A DNA stretch of 64,000 nt from Rana temporaria (Eukaryota; Chordata; Amphibia; Anura; Ranidae): assembly GCF_905171775.1 (NCBI RefSeq), contig NC_053494.1, positions 194,587,044 through 194,651,043 on the forward strand. The letters run 5' to 3'. Under the pieces are notes generated by a model. It was not told the DNA's origin, did not search any database, and saw only the letters and a program-made list of their open reading frames with translations. Positions within the stretch are counted from its first letter, which is position 1. Every line of letters starts with the position of its first letter. The translations under genes were made by a program, and so were the position numbers. Below, piece by piece: positions 1-11,245 of this stretch.

Positions 1-612
1 AAATAATTATTTGTAAACATGGCAAGAAGCGTTACACAACAATTCAAGTTTAATTGATGCTTCAGGGGTCCTGGTGTCATCTCTACAAAGCTCTTTTGAA
101 AAATTCTGATCCATCATTTCCCATAACTAATTAATTTCAACCTGTTAAATGCTCTCCTGAGGCATAGCATTCATTTAACATGAGCGCTTGCGAGATGGAG
201 GAGCTTTCTGGTCCTCAGTGGTTTGTGTCTGTTCACAATTACTTACCCTGTCACACTATGTCACTGTCATATCTGCAATCCAACATGTGAACAGCAACGA
301 ATGAGATGCTTCACTCTAGGGAAACATCAAAATTCAAAAATGAGCGTCACAATTAATAATCTTTTAAGATGTATTGACTTATTGACAGATAAATGCCTCG
401 ATGAATCTCTTTAATGTGTAGGGGCATTATAGGCTGCTCTAGACAACCAATAGACAGCTGTAGAACATATAACCGAGCTGCACCTGGAATACATTTATCT
501 GATTTTAAACAAGGTTTTAAAGCATATTAAAAAAAGAAAAAAGATTGCTTCTTTCTAGTCTTTAGATGTAGTGACTTAATTTGATTTATTTTCTTCATTT
601 TTATGTGGTCAT
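1..612. other. Unique AT-rich DNA, no gene seen
   Basis: No reading frame here resembles a known protein and I see no transposon ends. The stretch is not visibly repeated elsewhere in the window. Confidence 0.5.
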
Positions 613-885
613 TCTACAAGTAAAGCCGGGTACACACTACATTCACACGGGCCATGAACCGGCCATGTACAGGACTTAACATAAGTGCTCCTTTCACCAG
701 GGGATGTTCACCATGTGGGGGGATTTGGTCCCCTTATGGGTATGCACTCACCAAATGTAAGATCACTATAGGCATACAATACACATCCACTTCCAACGTC
801 TGTGCTCTCCACCAGAGGTTTACTTGGTACATGGTTCCGTGATCCCATGTGTGGAAAATAAATAGCTCCCTTCCATGTGTTTGAC
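613..885. repeat. Unclassified repeat fragment with a MITE-like left end
   Basis: It begins with GCCGGGTACACACTAC near 627, close to the GTACACACGA terminus of the MITEs listed below, but no matching right end follows. The sequence runs directly into a truncated TTAA/CCACTT element. Confidence 0.3.
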
Positions 886-1366
886 TCACTTTTGACACAT
901 TTTTGGGACCATTAACATTTTTACAGCAAATAATGCATTTAAAATGCATTGTTTACTGTGGAAATGACAGTTGCAGTTTGGGAGTTAACCACAAGGGGGC
1001 GCTGATGGGGTTATGTGTGACCTGAAGTGTTTTTACAACTGTAGGGGGGTGTGGCTGTAGGTGTGACATCATCGATTGTGTCCCCCTATAAAAGGGATTA
1101 CACGATCGATGACGCCGCCACAGTGAAGAACGGGAAGCTGTGTTTACACACAGCTGTCCCCGTTCTTCAGCTCCGGGGACCGATCGTGGGACTCCAGCGG
1201 CGATCGGGTCTGCGGGTCCCGCGGTCCCGGTCACGGAGCTTTGGCCACGGGTGCGCGCCCGCGACCCACGGCTGGACAATAGCACAGCACGTACCTGTAC
1301 GTGCATGTGCCCAGTCGTGCCATTCTGCTGACGTATTTGTGCAGGAGGCGGTCCTTAAGTGGTTAA
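886..1366 (+). mobile_element. TTAA/CCACTT-family element, 5'-truncated
   Basis: This is the 3' half of a roughly 1 kb noncoding element found repeatedly in the window. Shared blocks include a GGGAGTTAACCAC block near 980, a TATAAAAGGG block near 1086, a strong hairpin (GAACGGGAAGCTGTG and its complement, 1129-1170), a CGTACCTGTACGTGCATGTG block near 1290 and the terminus AAGTGGTTAA ending at 1366. The 5' half is missing. Full-length copies begin TTAACCACTT and end AAGTGGTTAA, which fits a TTAA target site. Confidence 0.75.
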
Positions 1367-1367
1367 A

Positions 1368-1475
1368 GGATCAGGAAGATCATTTTTTTTGTGGAAGCAA
1401 ATGAGACCATGCTTCAAGTGTTTTTTAAACCTTCCTCTGGATTAACTGTGGGTATGGAGTTATGTATATGAAGGT
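1368..1475 (+). mobile_element. CR1-type LINE 3'-end fragment
   Basis: The words CCTTCCTCTGGATTAACTG and GTGGGTATGGAG match the 3' untranslated part of the LINE at 28560-29352. Only the tail is present, as expected for a heavily 5'-truncated insertion. Confidence 0.55.
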
Positions 1476-1594
1476 TTTCTTTTTTTTTCTTTGTCTATTT
1501 TTTCTGATGGTTAAAGTGGTTGTTAAGCCACTTTCACATCTTCATGCCATCCCCTGAGTGTTCTAATCCTGTTTGCCCCTGTGTGAGATATTTA

Positions 1595-1597
<3 letters not shown>

Positions 1598-1643
<46 letters not shown>
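1598..1643. repeat. (TA)n microsatellite
   Basis: About 46 bp of uninterrupted TA dinucleotides. The open frame through it is low complexity and not a gene. Confidence 0.95.
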
Positions 1644-1646
<3 letters not shown>

Positions 1647-1897
1647 CCTACTATACCTCATTTCACAGCTCTTCTCAGCGATCACATGATCGGCTGGCAT
1701 TTTGACAAAGCACTAACTGAAACAAAATGCATAAAGACATACAAAGTAATATTGTTTCTCCTCAGAACTTAGTAGTAACACCCTTTATTGTGATTATGAA
1801 GATTTAGGTATCTGAAAAGTCTTCTATTTAATATCATGTAACCCATTTGTGTTGTAGTGACAGATTAATGGATTTCATGATTCTGGTTCTCAAATTT

Positions 1898-2177
1898 TCA
1901 GACAGAAAAATTCCTATCAGAAAATCTGATCGTCTGTAGCAATTCCGATGCACAAAATTCCGACGCATGCTAGGAAACAATTCAACGCATGCTCGGAAGC
2001 TTTGAACTTCATTTTCTCTGCTCGTCGTAGTGTTGTACGTCACCGCGTTCTTGACGGACGAAAGTTCCAAGATCTTTTGTGTGACCATGTGTATGCAAAC
2101 TAAGCTTGAGCGGAATTCCGTCGGAAAAACTATCCAAGGTTTTTCCAGCGGAAAATCCCATTGTGTGTATGCGGCAT
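1898..2177. mobile_element. GTACACACGA-type MITE, left end damaged
   Basis: The interior matches the MITEs at 4908-5837 and 6095-6448: AATTCCGA words, GCATGCTCGGAAGC near 1990 and GTACGTCACCGCGTTCT near 2036. The right end is TGTGTATGCGGCA followed by TTA. The left terminus has decayed or been lost. Confidence 0.65.
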
Positions 2178-2444
2178 TATAGTTAGTGATCCCCACTTCC
2201 TGATTTGTTGTTATTTTTTACTCTTACAATGGTGAAAGCGAGTGTCCAATGGTTGTCATGCCCTAGCAACAAGGTAAGGCAGGACATGGACATTTCTAAC
2301 TAGGCGTTTATTGGCCAGGCTTTCTGGGGGACCCAAATTACTTATAGGTATGACAATAAAATGAATAAACATTTTACAAAGTCTTTTTTTAATTATCTGC
2401 TGGGGCTCCTTGACTGCATAGTCTATTTTCTGGAAATTGGAAAC
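2178..2444. other. Unique DNA between MITEs
   Basis: No gene or recognisable repeat seen. Confidence 0.5.
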
Positions 2445-2447
2445 TTA

Positions 2448-3728
2448 TGCCGCGTACACACGATCATTTTTTGGGTTCTAAAAAATTACTTTTTTTTTTA
2501 ATGTCATTAAAAACGATCGTGTGTGGGCTTCAGAGAAATTTTTCTGAAAAACGTCCCAATTTTTTTCCGAACATGCTCTATTTTTTCACAACGCTTTAAA
2601 CGTTGTCGTTTTTGAGGTTGTAAAAAATGGTCGTGTGTGGGCTTTAACGACGTTAAAAATCCATGCATGCTCAAAAGCAAGTTATGAGATGGGAGCGCTC
2701 GTTCTGGTAATACTACAGTTAGTAATGGAGTAAGCACATTCATCACGCTGTAATGACAGAAAAGCGCGAATCGTCTTTTACTAACACAAAATCAGCTAAA
2801 GCAGCCCAAAGGGTGGCTTCGTCCGAATGAAACTTCCTCTTTATAGTTGCGTCGTACGTGTTGTACATCACCGCGCTTTGCTAGAGAATTTTTTTTCACG
2901 ATCGTGTGTAGGCAAGGCCGTTTTAATGACCAAGTTGAAAAAAACTTAGGGCCAGATTCACATAGAATTGCCCTGGCGCAGCGTATCAGTGATACGCTAC
3001 GCCGCCGTATCTTACCTGGCTCTAAGTCGAATCCAGGAAGATTTCGAGACGTAAGTTACGGCGGCGTAGTGTATCTCTCAGCGCGTATTTCAAATTGGGC
3101 AGGTAGGGGGCGTGATTCATTTAAATGAAGCGCGTCCCTGCACCGATTGAACTGCGCATGCTCCGTTTTGCCGCCGTGCATTGCACGAAATGACGTCGCA
3201 CCGACGTCATTTTTTTAACTTCGACGTGAGTTACGTCCTTTCCTATTCACGGACGACTTCCGCAAAAAAAATATTAAAATTTGACGCGGGAACGACGGCC
3301 ATACTTTAACATGGCAAGTCTATCTATACGCCACAAAATAGCAGCTTTAACTATACGCCGGGAAAAGCCGACTAGCGACGACGTAAGAGAATGCGACGGC
3401 CGAGCGAACCTTCGTGGATCGACAGAAAAAAGCTAATTGGCATACCCGACGCGGAAAACGACGCAAACTCCACCCAGCGGGCGCCGAAGTATTGCACCTA
3501 CGATCCGAAGGCGTACAAAGCCGTACGCCTGTCGGATCGAAGCCAGAAGCCGTCGTATCTTGGTTTGAGGATTCAAACTAAAGATACGACGCAGCAAATT
3601 TGAAAGTACGCCGGTGTATCAGTAGATACGCCGGCGTACTTGCTCTGAGAATCTGGCCCTTAGTTTTTTTCTAGAGCCTGAAAAACTAAATTTTTTACAA
3701 CCCGAAAAATGATCGTGTGTACGCGGCA
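2448..3728. mobile_element. GTACACACGA-type MITE (GTTATGAG subtype) with nested element
   Basis: It starts TGCCGCGTACACACGATC and ends GATCGTGTGTACGCGGCA, flanked by TTA on both sides (2445-2447 and 3729-3731), so a 3-bp target-site duplication. The interior carries the subtype's conserved block (GAAGCAAGTTATGAG lineage, ACACAAAATCAGCTAAAGC near 2785, CCCTTTGGG-type block, GTCGTACGTG). A second element (2949-3659) is inserted inside it, so the host MITE is about 570 bp. Confidence 0.85.
2949..3659. mobile_element. Harbinger-like MITE (GGGCCAGATTC family)
   Basis: 711 bp, with terminal inverted repeats GGGCCAGATTCAC and the complement of GAATCTGGCCC and a perfect TTA duplication (2946-2948, 3660-3662). 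Subterminal palindromes such as GATACGCTACGCCGCCGTAT are mirrored near both ends. The 3-bp TSD and G-rich termini suggest PIF/Harbinger, but no transposase is present. It lies inside the MITE at 2448-3728 and is therefore younger. Related copies lie at 6812, 47003 and 59597. Confidence 0.75.
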
Positions 3729-3731
3729 TTA

Positions 3732-4823
3732 GCCTTTAAATATTAGTGGAATAACCTAATGGTAGTGCTCTATCTGTCCCATTGACATTATGTTGAACCA
3801 GACTGGCAAGTCCTCATTTTTCTGGAGATCCAGCCTTTAACGCTATAGCAAACAGTTTATTTCACTTGGGTTACAAGGAAACTGCTGATGTGTGAGTTGG
3901 CATACATTTTGGCATGCATCACACAAAACAAGAGGTGGCCAAACTGACTAAGGTTTACAAGCTTTTTATGTCTGACAAGCATTTAATTGGGCAGCTACAT
4001 CGCTGCACTTGCATATGGTAACTGCTTTAATTTGATATAAAAGTTGGTATTAATACATAATATTCTTTAGTTGTACATTTCAACTGCCTTGGTTTGCAAT
4101 GCTTTTTGAGGACACTTCATATTACGAATCACAGCATGTAACAACCCCGTGCTTTTGATTCGAGGATGATGTGCAAGGCTTCAGGATACATCTGTTGTGA
4201 AACTAAAGCTGCCCGCCTAACTAGGTACCGGATTTATTAACTAGATGTGATCTGAATTAGGAATGAGCTGCTGAAAGCTTATATGGTAAAGACAATACAT
4301 ATTTCATCTTTTTATTGGGCTGAAGTTTTTATGTGGATTTATTGGAGAACTCTATATAATTTTGCAAAGATTTAGTTAAGATTACAGGAGGGCTTTGTGT
4401 TGAAATCTCTGCTGAATCATAGGAGTTCTATCGACCCAGGTCAGTAATCTTTAGAAATCATATAAAAGTAATATATATGACCGCGTCCGTGCAACTTCTG
4501 GTGGATAAGTTAATTTCATGTGTATACCGTAAATCAGTAAATAAAGGTACATAGGAAAATAGAATCAATTTCCGGCTGTAGAGTATATATATTACATGAA
4601 GAAATGCTGGGAAAAGCTAAATAAGAATTATCAATACATTTATGATCTTATCCAGGAAAAGCAATGTTCCCAACAGCTTATAGCATTTCACCAATACAAA
4701 TAAACATGTATGTGATCTTTACAAATAATCAAAGGGTTTGCCAAAAAACACATTTTCTAGCAGAAAGTATCCATTATTTAGGCAATGCCTGCTCTACTGA
4801 CTTCATATACACCTTCATTGAGT
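3732..4823. other. Unique AT-rich DNA, no gene seen
   Basis: About 1.1 kb without a convincing reading frame, transposon terminus or internal repeat. Confidence 0.5.
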
Positions 4824-4907
4824 AGTTGGCTATAACACTGCCCCTTCTATTTTGGATCTTTGGGTCAGTAAATCTGGCTAAGGGCATGAATGCTAGTAGA
4901 GGTCTAA

Positions 4908-5837
4908 TGCCCTGTACACACAATCTGAATTTCCGATGGGATAAAATCCGATGGAATTTTCCGTTAGAATTCCGTTCAAGCTGTCTTGCATACACACTGT
5001 AATGCCGCGTACACACCACCATTTTTCGGGTTCTAAAAAATGAATTTTTTTTTATGTCATTAAAAACGATTGTGTGTGGGCTTAAGAGCATTTTTCGGGT
5101 TCTAAAAAAATGGGCACATTTTTTTTCGAACATGCTCTATTTTTTCACAGCGTTTTTGACATTGTCGTTTTTAAGGTTCACGCCGTGAAAAATCCGCGCA
5201 TGCTCAGAAGCAAGTTATGAGACGGGAGCGCTCGTTCTGTTAAAACTAGCGTTCGTAATGGAGTAAGCACATTCATCACGCTGTAACAGACAGAAAAGCG
5301 TGAATCGTCTTTTACTAACACAAAATCAGCTAAAGCAGCCCAAAGGGTGGCGTCATCCGAATGGAACTTCCCCTTTATAGTGCCGTCGTATGTGTTGTAC
5401 GTCATCGCGCTTTTCTAGAGCATTTTTTTTCACGACTGTGTGTAGGCAAGGCCGTTTTAATGATCGGGTTGAAAATAACGTTGTTTTTTCTAGACCCTTA
5501 AAAAAGTCTTTTTTTAGAACCCAAAAACAGTCGTGTGTACACGGCATCAGACAAAATTCCGACCGTACAAAACGCGGTGGCATAGAACGCTACGACGAGC
5601 CGAAAAAAATTAAGTTCAATGCCTTCGAGCATGCGTCGACTTGATTCTAATTATGCATGTTTTTTTCTCCATCGGAGTTCCATACATTCCGATTTTTTTC
5701 CATCAAAAAAAAAACATGTTCTATTTCTTAACTTAGACGGAAGAAAGTCCGATGGGCCCCACATACGGTCGGAATATCCGATGAAAAAATTCTGTCTGAC
5801 TTTTTTCATCGGAAATTCCGATCGTGTGTACAAGGCA
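4908..5837. mobile_element. GTACACACGA-type MITE (AATTCCGA subtype), interrupted
   Basis: Termini are TGCCCTGTACACACAATC and GATCGTGTGTACAAGGCA, flanked by TAA on both sides (4905-4907, 5838-5840). It is the duplicate of the MITE at 6095-6448. It is split by the MITE at 5003-5546, with its own halves resuming at CAGACAAAATTCCGACCG. Confidence 0.85.
5003..5546. mobile_element. GTACACACGA-type MITE (GTTATGAG subtype), nested
   Basis: It starts TGCCGCGTACACACCACC and ends CGTGTGTACACGGCA, flanked by TAA and TCA, a 3-bp duplication with one change. The interior is the subtype block with GAAGCAAGTTATGAGACGG near 5210 and CCCCTTTATAGTGCC near 5370. A 75-codon minus-strand open frame (5178-5405) has related versions in other copies, but it lies entirely within repeat sequence. 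Confidence 0.85.
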
Positions 5838-6094
5838 TAAGGTTTTGTCCACATCCATCCATAAGATGCTTTACTTCTCCCTGGCCACAACTATCATTCA
5901 AGTATATCCTTTATCAATGCATTTGGTCACACCCATAGCAGCTCCAACCTAGGCTCAGAAAGAGCCACAATCGTGATTCCGTAACCATGGGTCTCTGATT
6001 TGTACCCCCAGGTTGGCCATAGAACTGCCCTTTCTATTTTGGATTTTTGAGTCAGTGAATTTGGCTAAGGGCATGAATTCTAGGAGAGGTCTAA

Positions 6095-6448
6095 CGCTGC
6101 GTACACACGATCAGGATTTCCGATGAAAAAAGTCAGATGGACCTTTTTCAGCAGAATTTCCGATTGTTTTATTTTTATTTTTTTCCAAGGAAATTCCGAT
6201 CGTCTGTGTGCAACTCCGACGGAGAAAAAACCCACGCATGTTCAGAATCTAGTCAACGCATGTTCGGAAGCATTGAACTTAATTTTTCTCGGCTCATCGT
6301 AGTGTTTTACGTCACCGCGTTTTGGACAGTCGGAATTTAGTCTGACAGTGTGTATACAAGACTGATGGAAGTCAGCTTCATGGGTCATCAGACGGAAAAT
6401 CCCATCAGGTTTTATTTTATCGGAAATTCCGATCGTGTGTACGTGGCA
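6095..6448. mobile_element. GTACACACGA-type MITE (AATTCCGA subtype), intact ends
   Basis: 354 bp with termini CGCTGCGTACACACGATC and GATCGTGTGTACGTGGCA and a perfect TAA duplication (6092-6094, 6449-6451). It is the uninterrupted partner of 4908-5837 in the tandem duplication. Confidence 0.88.
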
Positions 6449-6811
6449 TAAAGTTTTGTCCACATTCATCCATAAAACTACAAGATGCTTCACTGCTCCC
6501 CGGCCACAACGATCCTTCAAGTATAGGGTAGCAATGGAAGCGTTCATAACTCCTTCATCAATGTATCTGGAGACACCTATAACAGCTCCAACCCTGGCTC
6601 AGAAAGAGCCACAATTGTGAAAACATAACTGTAGGTCTCTGTTTTGTACCCCTAGGTTATCCAGTCAAGTTCCTCCTCACTTAGTAACATCTAGAACAAT
6701 TGCACTTGCAGTGCACAGTATATTTTCCTTTAGTAAATCAACCCCTTTTTTTCCAACATGTATCACTGGTTAAAATACAAGGCACTAAAAGAAGTGGGTG
6801 GTAAAAACACT

Positions 6812-7547
6812 GGCCCGGATTCAGGTAGATTTGCCCCTTATTTACGGAGGCGCAGGGCAGCGTTTTTGCCCTGCGCCCCCGCAAATTTACTGCGCTACCC
6901 GCGATTCACGGAGCAGTAGCTCCGTAAATTGCGTGTGCGCTGTGTAAACTTGCCCTGCGTAAGGGCGCCTAATGTAAATGATCCCATAGGGGGCGGGAAT
7001 CATTTAAATTAGGCGCGCTCCCGCGCTGAGCGTAGAGCACATGCTCCGTCGGGAAACTTTCCCGACGTGCATTGCGGCAAATGACGTTGCAAGGACGTTA
7101 TTTGCTTCAAAGTGAACGTGAATGGCGTCCAGCGCCATTCACGAATCACTTACGCAAATTACGTAAAATTTGAACATCGCGACACGGGAATGACAGGTAT
7201 TCTTTAGCATTGGCTGCCCCTGCTATTAGAAGGTGCAGCCTTACGCTAAACACGCCGTACGGAAACGACGTAAATTGCGTACGCAGGGCTCGCGCAACAT
7301 TGTGAATCGGTGTTAGTATGCAATTTGCATACTATACGCTGACCACAATGGGAACGCCCCCTAGCGGTCATCGCAAGAATGCAGCCTAGATATGCGTGGC
7401 ATAAGAGCCTTATGCCACGCAGATTTTAGGCTGCAGTCGGCGTTACGATGTTCCTGAATCAGGAGCATTCGTAACGCCGGGGCAAGTAAGCAATTGCGCT
7501 GTGTAACCTATGGTTACACAGGCGCAATTGCTACTTGAATCTGGGCC
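6812..7547. mobile_element. Harbinger-like MITE, diverged subfamily
   Basis: 736 bp with ends GGCCCGGATTCAG and TTGAATCTGGGCC and a perfect ACT duplication (6809-6811, 7548-7550). It shares the terminal signature and 3-bp TSD of 2949-3659 but a different interior, with AATTGCGC and GCGCAATTGC palindromes near the right end. No coding capacity is seen. Confidence 0.75.
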
Positions 7548-7550
7548 ACT

Positions 7551-8377
7551 GCAAGCATGTCTGTCTATGGTATTACCCTTAGCATAACATTGTTGGCACT
7601 TAAAAACTAAATTTTTTTTTATTTGATAAGTGTTTGAGAATTGTCTTCTCCTGCCTTACATGATGACTCTTTTTCAGAAAACACACATTTTTCTCTTAGC
7701 CCTAATCTAAGATATATTTTTATGCAGCATGTTTGGGAGTTGCAAGGAAATGTATGTGTAACAGATATATTCATGATCTCAGTGAGGTCTCCATGATAAA
7801 TACACTATCAGCTCGTTTCTCCGTTTGGCGTCCTGAGGATTGCGCACTTTGTTCAGCCTTCACTTTCTCCTCTGTTATGAATTGTTATTGCTTTAAATGA
7901 TGTATATGTGAGTCAGATGGGCTCCCTGTTTGCTGCTGTGTTATTTTAACCTCTGTTGAACTGTTGGGGATTGCAGAATGGATTATGAGAGGTTATGTGG
8001 AAGTGATGTGTATGCTGTGTGATCTATTACAAGGTGCAGGCTTATATTGCTGTGTAATATGTCTGCCACTGCAGGGGCTGTGCAGATTATTTTGTCCGTG
8101 TGCTACATGTCAGACATTCAACATAGAAAGTTCCATGACTAGGACCATTCTTTGGCAATTATGAAGATACCTATTTTAATGCTGAACTCAGAGGATGAAA
8201 AGCATTTAGTCTTGTAGTGAGTCCCCTTCCCCACTGTAAAGGTAACCATGTGTTTTGTCTAGGAGATGATAAATACAAGATGATATACTGTAGTTATAAT
8301 ATTCCTCACTTCCCTGGCAGCTGGTGCTCTGCTCCTTATGTTGGTGCCCCTTGGAATTTGTGCGGGTTCTTGGCATC
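7551..8377. other. Unique DNA, no gene seen
   Basis: AT-rich, with short chance frames only. No transposon ends recognised. Confidence 0.45.
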
Positions 8378-8889
8378 CAGGGTCGGCGCTAGCGCAAGAC
8401 AAGTTGGGAACTTGCCTTACGGTGCCACCGCCGCCAGGGGAACAGGGCGGAAAACTGAGCGGGTCACCGCCGGGACAGTCACCAGCCCATTCGTAGTATG
8501 TGTATGTGTGGTGGGCTGGGCTCAGGGCTGCCGCTGCGAGACATCCGTCCAAATGCTAACTGCTTTGTACGGACGGTGTCACTGGCTGTGCTCTGGGCTC
8601 CGGCCACCAGTTTCTGTTCAGTGCGCCCAGTGATTGGATGAACGGAGGTCACATGCGATGGCAGGGCTGGATTGCTCCGCCTCCGCCTTGCTGTGTGAAC
8701 CACCGCCGTCTTCTCTTCCTCCTCTCTGCACTGGATGGTTTTCTATGTTGTGGCAGCCACTCTGGCGCTGCGGTGCCAACTCTACCCCGGTCCCTGCATG
8801 CAATTAAATGACATCTCCAGGGAATCGGACCTGCGGCTGAATTGTGGTATGTGAAATGGATTGTACATACACATACACAGAGCATCAAC

Positions 8890-9125
8890 GTCTTCCCCAC
8901 TTAATGTCCTCAATGTTCCTCCTGTCACCCCAATGTCCCTCCACTTATCCCTAATGCCTCTCCTCTCCTTCCACTTACCCCTAATGCCTCCTCCAACTTA
9001 TCCCAAATGCCCCTCCTCTTCTCTCACTTATCCCAAATGTCCCTCCCCTCCTCCCACTTATCCTCAATGTCCCTCCCCTCCTCCACCCAATGTCCCTCCT
9101 TTCCCCTACAAGTCCCTCCTGTCCC
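8890..9125. repeat. C-rich minisatellite
   Basis: About eight degenerate units of 21-30 bp built on AATGTCCCTCC plus CACTTATCCC. The proline/serine-rich translation is a by-product of the repeat. Confidence 0.8.
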
Positions 9126-9350
9126 CTTACTCATTGGATAGAGAGTGTAATGCTGTCTGCATCCCATGCTTTCTATTTTCTGTGGTGACGATTGTCACTG
9201 AGATCGAACATGACGGAAAACCAAAATATTAGAGCTATCACCACAGCAAGAGGTGAGGGTAAATCATCCAAGGTGGACAATTGTTTGGGTGACAACTCTC
9301 TAAAATAGGAATTTTCTTTTAATTTGGTGAAATTTACCCCAAAAAAAAAC

Positions 9351-9363
9351 GGGGGGGGGGGGG
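9351..9363. repeat. Poly-G run
   Basis: A run of about 13 G directly after an A-run. It is a likely assembly or sequencing weak point. Confidence 0.9.
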
Positions 9364-9440
9364 TTGTCGACCAGACCCCTCGGGACCATCAGGCCCCTTG
9401 CAGGTGTAATTCCTGTACCCCCCTGGTGGTGGCCCTATTA

Positions 9441-9767
9441 GAGCTGCATGATTCTGGATATAATGAGAGTCTCAATAAAGATCATGATTCTCTCATGATT
9501 CTCGGCATAACATCATCTTTCACATTATACACAAAAATTGGGCTAACTTTACTGTTTATTTTTTTTTTAATAAATTAATTTTCTCCCCAAAAAAATATAT
9601 TTGAATTACCTTCTGCGCAAATACAGTGTGACATAAAAAATTTGCAATAAACACCATTTTATTCTCTTGGGTCTCTGCTAAAAAAAATATAATGTTTGGG
9701 GGTATTAAGTAATTTTCTAGAAAAATTACTGATTTTAATTTGTAAGCAACAAATGTCAGAAAAAGGC
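9441..9767 (-). mobile_element. Unclassified repeat family A, interrupted copy
   Basis: In reverse it matches 19296-19828: AATGTTTGGGG, TTGGGCTAACTTTA and CTGCGCAAATA words occur in both in the same order. It breaks at 9768 where the MITE 9771-10292 sits, and a few bases resume after it (CTTTAGGTGGTTAA). Confidence 0.6.
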
Positions 9768-9770
9768 TTA

Positions 9771-10292
9771 TGCAGCCTACACACGACTGTTTTTAATGTC
9801 ATGGAAAAAATGAAGTTTTTCTCAACGTGATTCTTGTCAAGCCTGCCTTGCATACACACGATCGTGAAAAAAAAATGCTCGAGCAAAGCGCGGCGACGTA
9901 CAACACGTACGACGGCACTATAAAGGGGAAGTTCCATTTGGATGGCGCCACCCTTTGGGCTGCTTTTGCTGATTTTGTGTTAGTAAAAGTTTGGTAAAAG
10001 ACAATTTGCACTTTTCAGTCTATTACAGCGTGAGGAATGTGCTATCTCCATTCCACATGCTAGTTTTACCAGAACAAGTGCTCCCGTCTCATAACTTCCT
10101 TCTGAGCATGCGCATTTTTTCCCGTAGATAAAAGCCTATTGCAACGAGAAAAAATAGAGCATGTTCTAAATTTTTAATGGCCATTTTTTAGGTCGAGAAA
10201 AATGCTCTGGAGCCCACACACAATCATTTTTAATGACCAATATAAAAAATTGCATTTTTCTCGTCATGAAAAATGGTTGTGTGTATGCGGCA
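9771..10292. mobile_element. GTACACACGA-type MITE (GTTATGAG subtype)
   Basis: Ends are TGCAGCCTACACACGACTG and GTGTGTATGCGGCA with TTA/TAA at the borders. The interior is inverted relative to the copies at 5003 and 14913, with CACTATAAAGGGGAAG near 9918 and CATAACTTCCTTCTGAGC near 10090. Confidence 0.8.
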
Positions 10293-10360
10293 TAAGTCTT
10301 TAGGTGGTTAAACTGATCTCATTTGCAGACCAAAGTTCATCCCTTTGATCTGTAAATGTT

Positions 10361-10657
10361 GTTGGGGAAAAAATTATATATGTTTTTAGGGGATATTTAT
10401 TATAGCAAAAAATTAAAAATATAGAATTTTTTTCAAAATTGTCGCTCTATTTTTGTTTATAGCGCAAAAAATAAAAACCGCAGAGGTGATCGAATACCAC
10501 CAAAAGAAAGCTCTATTTGTGGGAAAAAAGGACGTAAATTTTGTTTGGGAGCCACGTCGCACAACCGCGCAATTGTCTGTTAAAGCGACGCAGTGCCGAA
10601 TCGTAAAACCTGGCCTGGGCATTTAGCTGCCTAAAGGTCTGGGGCTTAAGTGGTTAA
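10361..10657 (-). mobile_element. TTAA/CCACTT-family element, truncated
   Basis: Minus-strand copy of the end with the block CCAAAAGAAAGCTCTATTTG near 10500, GGGAGCCACGTCGCAC near 10550, and terminus TTAAGTGGTTAA at 10657. The other end is missing. Confidence 0.75.
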
Positions 10658-10749
10658 TGAATTGTTTGGATAATAGTAGTTACCAACTCATCCTATATAG
10701 ACTTCATTCAGGTCTTTTGACAGAATGCATGATCTGCACACTTCATCTC

Positions 10750-11010
10750 ATGATAGACAGATGAACATCTAACTGATCAGTGTCCCCAGGACTGAGATGC
10801 AGATAAAATCCAAACCTTATTTTTCAGATTAAAAACAATGCAATGCCAAAGTAAAGTCACTTTGTTTTAATATATAACACTTTTCCAATTAAAGCACTGT
10901 GACTGTACAACTGGCAATGCATTGCTTTATAATCCGAAGAATAAAGTTTTGATTTGATCTTTATTTCAGTCTCGGGGCACTGATCAGTTTAATGTTCATC
11001 TGTCTATCAT
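10750..11010. repeat. Inverted repeat (fold-back)
   Basis: The arms 10750-10794 and 10967-11010 are near-perfect complements (ATGATAGACAGATGAACAT at one end, ATGTTCATCTGTCTATCAT at the other), separated by about 170 bp that also pair weakly. No ends or coding sequence identify a superfamily. Confidence 0.75.
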
Positions 11011-11245
11011 CGGAAGGATCTATCTCAATCTTGGAGGTGGTGTTTACTGTAGTTTGATATTTAACTGTTTGGGTAGTCCTTCATGGAGCGAACATGAACC
11101 CATGATGCTTCCCATAACCTTTTATCCACATACTGAACTTGTTCCAGGTTAGTGACTCACCAAGAAAAAGGGAAAGGAAGGATAAGACAGCCAGGTTTCA
11201 CCTTCCAGGCCAAGTCAACAACAGATTCTGACATATGGAATAGAG

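Larger units (their letters stand above)
4824..6660. repeat. Tandem duplication carrying MITEs
   Basis: Two diverged direct copies, about 4824-6010 and 6011-6660. Both read GGCTAAGGGCATGAAT, then AGAGGTCTAA, then a MITE, then GTTTTGTCCACAT, CAGCTCCAACC and CAGAAAGAGCCACAA in the same order. Copy 1 is longer because its MITE contains a second MITE (5003-5546). Small indels also differ. The shared flanks show that the first MITE was already present when the segment duplicated. Confidence 0.85.
8378..9440. mobile_element. GC-rich segment, possible decayed hAT-type element
   Basis: An abrupt rise in GC begins at CCAGGGTCGGCGCTAGCG, which resembles a hAT-type CAGGG terminus. The segment contains a C-rich minisatellite and a G-run, then ends near CCCTGGTGGTGGCCCT. 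I could not find a matching inverted terminus or an 8-bp duplication, so the class is a guess. Frames across it overlap on both strands, as is usual for GC-rich noncoding DNA. Confidence 0.3.

Noticed and set aside
2847..3603. Open frames in the GGGCCAGATTC elements that recur at 47059-47751 and 59660-60121
   Set aside because: They lie in near-palindromic noncoding elements, are open in more than one frame, and match only because the copies are recent. No protein family is recognisable.
8217..8900. Overlapping frames of 60-138 codons on both strands
   Set aside because: GC-rich repeat-like DNA with low stop density. No motif, no splice context, and frames on both strands are equally open.
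8890..9125. Possible CRISPR-like array
   Set aside because: Units are contiguous and degenerate, with no unique spacers. It is a minisatellite in a vertebrate genome.
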